NCBI GenBank assembly: GCA_020283715.1
Contig: JAIQCW010000082.1
Span: forward strand, 1-27,751
Source of the DNA: Cytauxzoon felis
Lineage: Eukaryota > Apicomplexa > Aconoidasida > Piroplasmida > Theileriidae
Direction: 5' to 3'
Length of the DNA stretch: 27,751 nucleotides
The notes under the pieces are model-generated. The model was not told the origin of the DNA. It worked only from the letters and a program-made list of their open reading frames with translations, and did not search any database. The stretch's first letter is position 1. Every line of letters begins with the position of its first letter. Below are positions 18,777 to 27,667 of this stretch, in pieces. Made by a program: the position numbers and the translations under genes.

Positions 18777-21700
18777 ATGGAAGGATTAGATCAATTACAA
18801 TCACGTATAAAAAATGATCCCGATGCCAATAAAGATTTATTCCTACATAAATGGGACGAATTTATGGCTACAATCGATGTCATCAAATTAACACCGCACC
18901 TCTACAATGTAGATGCCATGAATCTACTCAATTTTATATCACATGTAAGTTAACTCATACTCTAATATGTCAAAACCTGTCTGGATCCTCCATACCCCCG
19001 TCCTTCCATACATAAAATCATCATTAAACTCCCATTATGAAGTTAATTACACCTCTTTTCCACTCGACATTCCACCTGAGGTTACAACATTGCCTTCCTC
19101 TTGCAGAGAGCTCCTTTATTTACCTCCCCCTCCGCTTCCCTGAGATCAGCTGCGGGTTCCACTCGAGGTCCAATCACAACACTTCCGCCACGATCTCTGG
19201 GAGTGGCTCTACTCTTTAGAGATAGGTAATTGGAAGAGGCTCCACGCCTAGTGGAAGATAAGGTTGTACTAGAAGATAGTGATGTAACCTCAAGTGGAGG
19301 TCTGTTCTTCCGGGTAGACAATATAAATTTTTTCATCGGTCCCCCTACTTTGGGCTATCCAAATATATCACTTGAGAATAACATAATATCAGCTCATATT
19401 AACTATTTCTACATGACCTCAAGTGGAACCCGAAAACGATCTACGGGAGTTTGAGGGGGATCTAAATAGAGAAGCTGACGGCAGGACGAAGAGGTGTTGT
19501 ATAACCATTGGTGTATGTAACCTCAGGTGGAGTGTTGTATATATAATAATAATAATTTTATTATAGACGGTATCATATTATAGTGATAATGTTATGAATG
19601 TGGATGAGTGTTATATTAGTGGAGATTTGAGTTATGATAATATTAGATTTGGTATGGGTTATAAATTGGTGATGATATTATTGGATTTTATAAAATGTAA
19701 TCGTAATGTTATGAATCCTAAGATGAGGCGTTTAATGATGAGTTCAACATTTTTATTAAGGAGTAGACGTCAGATTGATATATTTACGTTGGTTGATATA
19801 TGATTAGTAATATTATAATAATTTAATTATAGTATATTACCTGAATGGTTATCATTATTAGATTTAGATGATAAAGATCAAAGGAAGCGTTTATTTATAT
19901 TTATAATACGTGATTTAATTATAATACATAAAAATATAAAAATAATAAGGTAAAATTAATATTTTATAAATTTAAATAAATAATAATTAGATTATAAATA
20001 AATTACAAAAATTAATATATGATAATTTATATAATAAAAGTATACAAATACAATTAATATCATGTAGTATTTGTGTTGAAATGTATAAAAGAAATATATG
20101 GCGTAATGTTAATATAGTAAATATTATAGCTAATTGTACATTATCAAAAAATATTAAATTATCATTAGCATCTATACATTTTCTATTGGGTACACATGTA
20201 AGTTTATAAATATATATAACGAGACACGAGAGAATTTTTTTTTCTTCTTTATAGAATCATTTCGATATAATTTTCATATCATTAGATGATGATAATAATA
20301 ATAATTTTAATGATAAAAATTTTATAAAATTTAATACTATAAATGCAATTTATGATATTTATGATCCACAAGGATTTACAGAGAAATTATTTGAACGTTG
20401 TAATAATAATGATGTCAAATTTACATCACGTTTATTATTTTTAAAATTAATTTCTATTTTAATATCAAAACATCAATTAATTTTATCAAATTTTTATATT
20501 TTTTATTAAAATATATTAATTATAAACAAAAATTAATTACTAAAATATTAACCATTTGTGCACAATCTATACATGAAAATATACCACTACATATAATACA
20601 ACCTCTAATTAATCAAATTATAAAAGAATTTATATCAGATGATCGACCAAATGATATCATTACTATTGGTATTAATACAGTAAGTTGATTTTTATTTCAT
20701 CCCCCCATCATCCTTCATGACCCCCCTGCATCCACCTTGCATCCATCCATCTCCCATCACCTTCCTCCCCCCTAGCCTTCACCCCTTCACATGCATCACT
20801 ATAGATTAGAGAGATTGTGAAAAGGTGTCCAAATGCATTGGATAAAGATGTATTGGCGCAAATTTTACAATATAAAAGTTATAAATCTAAATGTAAGTAT
20901 TCCTTCAATCCACTCTACGAAACATCAATAAATAGCTGTAACAATGGCAACAAGAGCATTAATTAATCTATATCGAACTACAATGCCAGAATTACTACAC
21001 CCGTCACTAAGAGGAAGAGAAGCCGGTACACGATTAGTATGTCTACATGTAATCATCACAATATATACAGTCAAAACTCGGTAAACAAAAATTAATCAAA
21101 CAACAAATCTCATCCACAAGATTACTCACCAATGATGATTTCATCAATAATAACATCTATGATGATGTATGCAATGATAGTCACATAAACGATGTTCAAT
21201 CCGATCCACCTGAGGTTACAACCTCTGTTCCACTCGGCGTGGAGCCCTCTTCCAATTACCTATCCCTAAAGGGTGATGCCACTCCCGGAGATCGTGGTGA
21301 AGTTAGTGATGGATCATCCATCATGGGAATGATGGAAGATGGTGCTAAGGATGTGTTGGATGTAACCTCAAGTGGAATGAGGAATAGTACTGGACCTCAA
21401 GTGGAAGTGGAACCCGCAGCTGATCTCAGGGAAGCGGAGGGGGAACCAAATAGAGGAGCTGACGGCAGGACGACCTCAGATGTAGAAGATGAGGATTGGC
21501 CCTCGAGTGATATATCTGGATCTGAAGTATGGATATCTGATGGAGAAGAAGAGGGAGATGAGTACGAGACATCAAGTGGACCTGAAAGCGATCCACGGGA
21601 GCTGGAAGGGGAAGTAAATAAAGGCCACCACGGCGAGTGGAAAGAAAGGACTTCGAGTGGAGGCAAGGGGAAAAAAAGGACTTTAGGTGGAAAGACTGTT

Positions 21701-22072
21701 GGAAAGGAGAGTGAAGATGATGAAGATGAAGAAGAAGAAGAAGGTGATGATGGTTTGGATGATATGGTGGATGAGAATAGTTTGGGATATGGTAATAGGA
21801 AGGTGATGAATTATGTTGAGAAGAGATCTCGTGTGATGGAGATGAGGCGTGAGAAGAAGAGATTACGTCATATAGCACGTAGTAAGACGGGTAAGAAGCA
21901 GAGTACTACAAATAGAGTAAAGGCTAGGAATAAGCCGGCATTGATGTCATTACAGAGTAGAAAAGTTCGTAATAAAAGATCATTAAGTATAACAGAGAAG
22001 ATGACAGTATTAAAAAAACATGTAAAATCACTTAAAAAAGGAAATATAAATCGTAAAAAACGTAGAATATAA
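18777..22072 (+). CDS. SDA1: SDA1 homologue (60S ribosome biogenesis)
   Basis: Exons are 18777-18944, 19567-19787, 19833-19949, 19991-20197, 20255-20679, 20805-20892, 20936-21036 and 21071-22072, all GT-AG (the exon 2 donor GTTGGT is weak). Homology to SDA1/SDAD1 runs throughout: LDQLQSRIKNDPDANKDLFL, KLTPHLYNVDAMNLLNFISH, CVEMYKRNIWRNVNIVNIIA, GFTEKLFERC, TIGINT-IREIVKRCPNAL, NLYRTTMPELLHP, and the basic tail TTNRVKARNKPALM ... KVRNKRSLSITEK. SDA1 acts in nucleolar 60S maturation and export. Exons 3 and 5 are each one base short at homopolymers (see findings); with those, the phases add up to 777 codons. Intron 1 (622 bases) holds a repeat block, and exon 8 has an in-frame block in the acidic region before the conserved tail. 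Confidence 0.9.
19050..19535. repeat. Modular repeat block 11 (inside SDA1 intron 1)
   Basis: This block lies inside the 622-base intron 18945-19566. It opens with TTCCACCTGAGGTT and a D cassette. Inverted A (19115-19160), inverted C (19190-19240), D CCACGCCTAGTGG, linkers, a diverged B and a closing linker, AACCTCAGGTGGAG, follow. The splice sites are outside it. Unusually C/T-rich host sequence precedes it at about 18970-19020. Confidence 0.85.
19925..19949 (+). other. Apparent single-base frameshift in SDA1 exon 3
   Basis: Read as given, exon 3 ends with two bases left over, and the next exon would then meet an immediate stop. Exon 3 is 117 bases where 118 are needed for phase. One more A in an A5 run of this stretch gives HKKYKNNK joined to IINKLQKLIY, which matches the SDA1 family signature KKHKNNKLNKTLQ-FMY. 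Confidence 0.8.
20485..20515 (+). other. Apparent single-base frameshift in SDA1 exon 5
   Basis: The frame coding LISKHQLILSNFYIF runs into TAA, while the continuation KYINYKQKLITKILTICAQS is in another frame. Exon 5 is 425 bases where its phases need 426. The switch falls at a T6 run. One more T restores agreement with the family (FNFYPFLQRFLQ-type region). Confidence 0.8.
21199..21665 (+). repeat. Modular repeat block 12, in frame inside SDA1
   Basis: The sense order is linker (PPEVTTS), D (VPLGVEPSS), C (SNYLSLKGDATPGDRG, with CCCTAAAGGG at 21264-21273), E (SIMGMMEDGAKDVLDVTSSG), A (ADLREAEGEPN), D (CTGACGGCAG at 21459-21468), host-like acidic spacer, B (SDPRELEGEVN), D (GHHGEW), linkers. 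It extends an already acidic low-complexity region between the HEAT-like body and the conserved basic tail. Confidence 0.9.
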
Positions 22073-22091
22073 AAATTAATAATAATTTTTA

Positions 22092-22574
22092 ATATTTTAT
22101 TTAATATACCATTTTTATATATGATTATATCATTACCATCAATTTTTACTGATATTACCCGTGATTTTAAGGCATATTTTAATGTATTCTATAGTAGTCG
22201 TAATTATTATATGGGATGGAACATTAAGATCAAAGGGTCAAAATACCATTTTATCAGCAATGAAGATTCTATATAAAAAATCTTTTGGATAATCATTCCT
22301 ATTAAATCCTTGTCTTTTATATCTCATGAAATCCCTTAATTTCATTGTTAATAGCAATGCTTCATCAATTAATGAATTACGCCTTCTAGAATACCATCTT
22401 ATACCAATTCCCGGTACATAAACACCAGCAAACTTTAAAATATATTATCCATCATTAATAAATAATCAACAAACTTGATATTTATTGCCCATACCCTTTA
22501 TCAATGGAGTCTGTAATACGCCACAAATCGCCGATTCCGGCCTCACCGAACATTCTATAAATAATACCAAACAT
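22092..22574 (-). CDS. Small unrecognised spliced gene, structure partly uncertain
   Basis: Three exon candidates on the minus strand are 22574-22495, 22432-22247 and about 22188-22092, with GT-AG introns of 62 and 58 bases. Exon 1 encodes MFGIIYRMFGEAGIGDLWRI, exon 2 FAGVYVPGIGIRWYSRRRNS and onwards through KLRDFMRYKRQGF, and exon 3 NTLKYALKSRVISVKIDGND. The text is protein-like and basic, about 115 residues, but I do not recognise it. A small mitochondrial or ribosome-associated protein would fit the composition (guess). Exon 1 leaves two bases over while exon 2 needs phase 0, which one more G in GGG at the donor would fix. Exon 3 has no nearby in-frame stop as given. Both problems resemble the homopolymer shortfalls in its neighbours. 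It converges with SDA1. Confidence 0.45.
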
Positions 22575-22686
22575 GATAAAAAATATATAAATATAATATA
22601 AATATACATGTAATTACTTTTAATACATTAATTTAATATAATAATACTAAATTTCATAGTGTAACTACATGAACTACACATCACAC

Positions 22687-23305
22687 CCTGTCTTCTACTC
22701 GAAGTTCCACCCGAGGTTACAATCACTATCTTCTCTTCCTTTCCACTCGCCGTGGAGGCTTCTTCTATTTATTTCCCCCTCAAACTCACGTAGATCGCTT
22801 CCAGGTTCCACTTGAGGTTACATCCACCAACTCTTCTGTATCTTCTTCCTTTCCACTCGCCGTGGAGGCTTCTTCTATTTATTTCCCCTTCCAGCTTCCA
22901 TAGATCGCTTCCAGGTTCCACTTGAGGTTATAAACCTAATCTCGACGAGATAAGACTAAAGTGATGGAATTCATACTTGTAAAGATATCTCAGTCAATAT
23001 AAATTGGAATGAAGTGAGGATGGGTATATTCGATACAATCATCAAATTCCTCTTGAATGAAGTATTAACATCAGATATTCATCCATTAATCATTGAGATA
23101 TCGTCATGAGTTTCCCTAGAAATTAAGGATTTCGTTCAAATTTTGAAGTTAAAAATGAAGTTGTGGAATACAGTGATTTTGACCTCAAGTGGAATACCCG
23201 CAGCTGATCTCAGGGAAGCGGAGGGGGAAGTAAATAGAGGAAGCTGTCTGCAAGACAAGGTAAGGACCTCTGGTGGAGAGCTGACGACAGGACGACCTCA
23301 GGTAG
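22687..23305. repeat. Modular repeat block 13 (intergenic)
   Basis: This block occupies most of the 750 bases between the small gene and the CAP-H stop. Its left part has two near-tandem copies of D CCACTCGCCGTGG plus inverted B (about 22743-22815 and 22853-22925), then the F core, A, D and linkers. The end of the block lies about 20 bases downstream of the CAP-H stop codon. The flanks 22575-22686 are AT-rich with nothing recognised. Confidence 0.85.
22853..23256. mobile_element. F-type inverted-repeat element, copy 4 (inverted)
   Basis: The order is D cassette CCACTCGCCGTGG (22853-22865), inverted B, F core in the same inverted orientation as copy 3 (about 22929-23185), A, D cassette GTCTGCAAGAC (23246-23256). 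Total 404 bases. The left end is preceded by a second copy of D plus inverted B, so end modules can be duplicated without the core. Mobility is inferred. Confidence 0.6.
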
Positions 23306-23324
23306 AGTATGTATTTCATTTATT

Positions 23325-25439
23325 TTAGAAATGTTGTTCTTTGGGTGCGTTTGAGCAGATTTGGAAATCTTGTAGTGGTGTATTTTGTTTGAGGAGTAGA
23401 TTTTGTTCATTGCATACATGTAGTAGGCATACAAACATGAGATGTGAGTTGATGGAGTTATATTCGGTGTTTGTTAATTTATTAACGGTATTAGTGATTG
23501 CATTTTGGAATGTGATTTGTGTTTGTTCATTTTGTTGTGTTGTATTTTTTGATTGTATAAGATCATTTTCATTTTCAAATGCTTCTTGGAATTCATTTGT
23601 GGGTAATAAAATGGTGCATAATGTTTTTTTAATTTTGAAGATATCAATGAATGATGAAGATGTAGCTGGTATTATATCTTTATTTGTTGGTGATGTTATT
23701 ATATTATTATCTATTATATTATTTATATCATTTTCATATAATTGATCTATTGATATATTCATTGGTTCATCTGTTATATCTTGTATATTATTTAAATCAT
23801 CATAATTATAATCATCCCCACTTTCCCCATCACTTTTTTCATCAGACCAATTCATATTATATTTATATGAATATAATGAATCTGGATCATCTATATAATG
23901 AATTTCTAATATGGGGTTTGTATTAAATTCACTTTCAATTAATTTCCATTTATTATAATTATTAAATCTCATTGATTTATTAGATAATATATTAAATGTA
24001 TTAAAAAAATTATTATTAAATCTATACTTAAATGTTGTATAATCATTAGATATCAATATATTATCGGGTTTTTTAACACTATTTTTATTTATGGGGATAT
24101 TATCCATAAGTTCAATACTATTTAATTCATCTGATAATAAATTATCCATATATAATTTTATATCATTTAACATCACTCTTCTATTAACCTTCTTTTCATC
24201 CTTCCTCCTCAAATCTAATAAACCTCTATCAACAAGTTTTCTCCTTAACTTTATATCCGATTTATAATATGAAAACTCTGAACCACCCATTATATCAATA
24301 GCTTCCATACGATCCCTAAGAGATAATTGTATCTCATCATGAAGAATATCATCATTGCGATCATCATACTGAAATGGTGTAGGTGCATTAAGTGTAGGGA
24401 GTTCATCAAGATTATCTAATGGTAATTCAGGTATATCAAATAATCCCCCATCAACTTCTGGTAAAGCCCCACCATCTCCATACAACACCATATCTTCATT
24501 TACTAAACCTTCATCACTTCGTTCTGTAGTTTCACCACCTTGAGATTTTTTATTTAATTCATTTAACAGCTTCTGTAATTCATTGCGATAATAGTGTAAT
24601 TGTGGTAATATCTCCAGTTTATTATACTCTTGACCACCCTTTATAACAAGTGACTTCAATAGCCGCCCATCAATGTAAACATTACTACCACCATCAAAAT
24701 TGCCATCAATATTAGAGTAAATGACATCATTACCATCCAAACTTAATTTTAAATCGCTTGAAATTAATAAATTCGTTAATAATAACCCTTGTGCACCAGA
24801 TTGATCAAACATTGATGAAACTTTAAGGAAATAAGGATCCAATATGGTATTATCTACAGGTAATTCACTTAATGTAACCTCAGATTCACTATATAACGTC
24901 TTACTACCATCAGTAAATTCAATTTTACGATTACGTATCCTCGATTTTGTAGGGATATTCTCATTTACATCCTGATTACTAGCATTGTTCATATTCATCA
25001 ATACATTATATGCCTTATCATAAATAGCCTCAACCCTATACCCATATATACGTGATGCTCCTTCAACTACTTTAGAAGCTCTAGTAAAACTTAAACGTTT
25101 ATTCTTATTCAATTCAGATGTTGACATTCCATATCCCATTTCATCTTCATCAATCATATCATCATCCGATTCACCTTCCAATTGGACCAAATCATTCATA
25201 TGATCAATGATTTCAACATCAAATGCATTCCTACTACAAATCTTATTAGTAGACAATGCGCTCATACAATTCGTAAATAGTGATAACAAGTCCTGCGATG
25301 ATGTATAAGAATCCTTAACCGCATTCATAGGCTTCTTTACCGTCTCCACTGTATTAATTACTTTAGTTGTACTTTCCAATCCATCAATATCAATGGAGCG
25401 GAGACGTTTCCTAGACAACTTACGTGATTCAGTAGCCAT
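23325..25439 (-). CDS. CAP-H: Condensin kleisin subunit CAP-H (Brn1/Barren)
   Basis: A single uninterrupted frame of 705 codons (704 residues) is close to the usual 700-750 for CAP-H. I start it at the ATG at 25439 because the codons upstream are not ATG. Family landmarks are KRLSFTRASKVVEGASRIYG followed by YRVEAIYDKAYNVLMNM (the N-terminal Barren motif that contacts the SMC2 neck), DPYFLKVSSMFDQSGAQGLL-LTNL, and a C-terminal winged-helix segment LMFVCLLHVCNEQNLLL (SMC4-binding end). Kleisins close the SMC2-SMC4 ring and recruit CAP-G and CAP-D2. The middle is acidic and low-complexity. Despite its length the gene has no intron and no repeat insertion, unlike its partner CAP-G, although a repeat block reaches to about 20 bases from its stop. 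Confidence 0.9.
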   Translation of the reverse strand: MATESRKLSRKRLRSIDIDGLESTTKVINTVETVKKPMNAVKDSYTSSQDLLSLFTNCMSALSTNKICSRNAFDVEIIDHMNDLVQLEGESDDDMIDEDEMGYGMSTSELNKNKRLSFTRASKVVEGASRIYGYRVEAIYDKAYNVLMNMNNASNQDVNENIPTKSRIRNRKIEFTDGSKTLYSESEVTLSELPVDNTILDPYFLKVSSMFDQSGAQGLLLTNLLISSDLKLSLDGNDVIYSNIDGNFDGGSNVYIDGRLLKSLVIKGGQEYNKLEILPQLHYYRNELQKLLNELNKKSQGGETTERSDEGLVNEDMVLYGDGGALPEVDGGLFDIPELPLDNLDELPTLNAPTPFQYDDRNDDILHDEIQLSLRDRMEAIDIMGGSEFSYYKSDIKLRRKLVDRGLLDLRRKDEKKVNRRVMLNDIKLYMDNLLSDELNSIELMDNIPINKNSVKKPDNILISNDYTTFKYRFNNNFFNTFNILSNKSMRFNNYNKWKLIESEFNTNPILEIHYIDDPDSLYSYKYNMNWSDEKSDGESGDDYNYDDLNNIQDITDEPMNISIDQLYENDINNIIDNNIITSPTNKDIIPATSSSFIDIFKIKKTLCTILLPTNEFQEAFENENDLIQSKNTTQQNEQTQITFQNAITNTVNKLTNTEYNSINSHLMFVCLLHVCNEQNLLLKQNTPLQDFQICSNAPKEQHF

Positions 25440-25674
25440 TACCACAATTTTACACTAAATTAATCATTTAAATCAAGTAAATATACAATGAAATGAATAA
25501 AATTCAAGTTATTTCTACAATAGACATACGATAATAGCAGTGGAATAACTCATCTTCCAGGAATGGTCTCTAGACAAAATGTGCGTAAAACTATCGCAAC
25601 ATTTAAACATAAATTTGAAAGATAAACATTTTAATTTAAATTTAAAGTCAATGTTAAGAAGAAATATTGAAATT
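25440..25674. promoter_or_regulatory. Short intergenic region between TrxR 3' end and CAP-H start
   Basis: These 235 bases should hold the thioredoxin reductase 3' UTR and the CAP-H promoter, since both genes are on the minus strand. The sequence is AT-rich with no recognised motif and no repeat module. Confidence 0.4.
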
Positions 25675-27614
25675 TCAACCACAACGACCTCCACCACAGC
25701 CACCTGTTGCTACCCATGACATTCCAGAAGCTCTAGTGACAGTAATACCCATAAAACTCTCAGCATCCGTTGGATGTATAGATAAAGTATTATCAAAGTC
25801 ATCTTTTGTTACGCCTAATCTCATCGCCAATGCTATACCCTGCATTATCTCACCGGCATTTGGACCCACGAAATGTGCTCCAATCACCTTACCATTCTTC
25901 AAGCAAATTAATTTAGACAAACATAATGGTGGTAGATCTGTGTCATACTCGTCTTTGCGCACGTTCTTATCCTTCTCACGATGAGATGCCGCCAATTCCA
26001 AAGTATTAAATTCCTTTAGATACACATCCAAATTATCACCATACAATTCCTATAATATAAAGATAGAAGATACAATCAAATCATCTACTCTAACAATTTA
26101 GGATCATAAGAAATCTTAATCTCACCCCTCTACCTGAGGTCCAATCACTATCATCTACCTTGTCTTCCACTAGGCGTGGAGCCTCTTTTAATTACCTATC
26201 TCTAAAGAGTAGAGCCACTCCCGGAGATCGTGGCGAAGAGAACTTAGTGATTGGACCTCAGTTGCAGACCTCGAGTGGAACCCGCAGCTGATCTCAGGGA
26301 AGCGGAGGGGGAGGTAAATAGAGGAGCTGTCTGCAAGACAAAGGAAGGTGGATGGTAACATCAAGTGTAACGGCGAGCGATAGAATAAATGTGTTGGGTA
26401 TTTGTAAACTAACTTTTGCGCGTTCTTCGGAGAGTCCGCAGCTGGCGTATTCAAATGGTGTATAGACGCAGACGGGGATGTTATCATAGTCCATCTGTAT
26501 GGAAGATATATTAATTTGATTAATGTGATTATACCTGTTGATTGGAATTATTGAATAGACGTCGAGCTAATAATTCTCCTGCCTTTATAGCTACAGGTGC
26601 CAATGCAGGTAGATTATAGAGGATATCACCGACAGCATAAATATTTGGTACGCTTGTCTCTTCATTATTTGCGATTATACGTCCTTCACAAAATTTAATA
26701 CCCAAATTTTCATACTCTAAACATATTTAAAATTTATATACTGATAAGCATACCCTTGACATCTTCCAATGGAACCCTACCCACTGCATACATTACCATA
26801 TCAAAAACATCCACTCTACCATCAGTAAACGTCACCTAAGAAATAATATGTTATTAATACCATAATTATATAGTTATACTTGAGGTAAATGGATTCCACC
26901 TGAGGTCCAATCCAACTCTCCTTCCACTAGGCGTGGAGCCTCTTCCAATAACCTATCTCTAAAGAGTAGAGCCACTCCCGGAGATCGTGGCGAAGAGAAC
27001 TTAGTGATTGGACCTCAGTTGCAGACCTCGAGTGGAACCCGCAGCTGATCTCAGGGAAGCGGAGGGGGAGGTAAATAAGAGAAGCCACCACGGCGAGTGG
27101 AAAGACATCGAGTGGAATGCCTAGTGGAATAGTGGTTGCAACATCGAGTGGATATATAGGATATGGGTGTATGCTTACTTCGATTTTATCATTGACTTTT
27201 TTCATTGATTTAGGTAGTACGCCATATAGGAATTTGGTTCCTGTAGCTTCCATGAGTTGTCCAACTTTATCAGAGCATTGACGATCAAATCCTCTTAATA
27301 ATATGGAGCGTACAGAGATGGTAACCTGAGATAATAATTATAATTTGGATAATATTTAAGATCCCAACATACATCATGACCTAGACCTGTAATAAAACCT
27401 GCGCATTCCAATGCTACAAATGAACCTCCAACAACCAATCTGATATAAATTTGAAAATTTTTTAGACATTAAAAACAACTTACGTCTTCCCAGGTGCTTT
27501 ATCCAATTTAAATAAATCATCTGACGTTATCGCACATTCTAACGCTCCATCAACATTTTCAGGAATATAAGGACGATCTCCAACAGCAATCAAAACGTAT
27601 TTTGCCGTTACAGA
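25675..27614 (-). CDS. TrxR: Thioredoxin reductase, Plasmodium-type C-terminus (5' part outside window)
   Basis: Visible exons are 27614-27484, 27439-27373, 27325-27179, 26835-26754, 26716-26535, 26494-26414 and 26049-25675, with GT-AG junctions and agreeing phases. Domains are YVLIAVGDRPYIP, the NADPH-binding LVVGGSFVALECAGF, the FAD motif VPNIYAVGDI, then the dimerisation domain with the His-Glu pair in HPTDAESF. The C-terminus GCGGGRCG matches the CxxxxC redox pair of Plasmodium high-Mr TrxR (GCGGGKCG). The enzyme transfers electrons from NADPH to thioredoxin. The N-terminal FAD/CxxxxC part lies beyond the right edge. Introns are 37-48 bases except 26050-26413, 26836-27178 and the one entering at 27615, each of which holds a repeat block. 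Confidence 0.93.
26127..26370. repeat. Modular repeat block 14 (inside a TrxR intron)
   Basis: The order is linker ACCTGAGGTCCAATC, D CCACTAGGCGTGG, C (from 26191, with CTCTAAAGAG), spacer, A, D GTCTGCAAGAC, linker. 26194-26320 is identical to 26951-27077 two introns upstream in the same gene. Host intron sequence of about 75 bases on one side and about 40 on the other separates it from the splice sites. Confidence 0.9.
26893..27152. repeat. Modular repeat block 15 (inside another TrxR intron)
   Basis: The order is linker TCCACCTGAGGTCCAATCC, D CCACTAGGCGTGG, C, spacer, A, D CCACGGCGAGTGG, then short linkers (ACATCGAGTGGA). Its first half is the 127-base twin of block 14; after the A module the D cassette and tail differ (CCACGGCGAGTGG here, GTCTGCAAGAC there). 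Confidence 0.9.
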
Positions 27615-27667
27615 CTAGAAATAGAAATAATTTAATAATTAATATACATATTTTATATTCACATTAT

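Noticed and set aside
1834..23305. CRISPR-like array from regularly repeated units
   Set aside because: Module spacing and order are irregular, units lie in both orientations, there are no unique equal-length spacers, and the genome is eukaryotic.
25675..25677. TGA as selenocysteine codon in TrxR
   Set aside because: The TGA follows a complete CxxxxC-Gly tail of the Plasmodium type and no family sequence is expected beyond it.
25515..25703. 62-residue ORF overlapping the TrxR stop
   Set aside because: It runs out of frame across the conserved GCGGGRCG coding end; there is no homology of its own.
2915..27178. Elements acting as introners (creating new introns)
   Set aside because: Donor and acceptor sites lie outside the blocks in AT-rich sequence, often 20-100 bases away, so the elements sit inside pre-existing introns.
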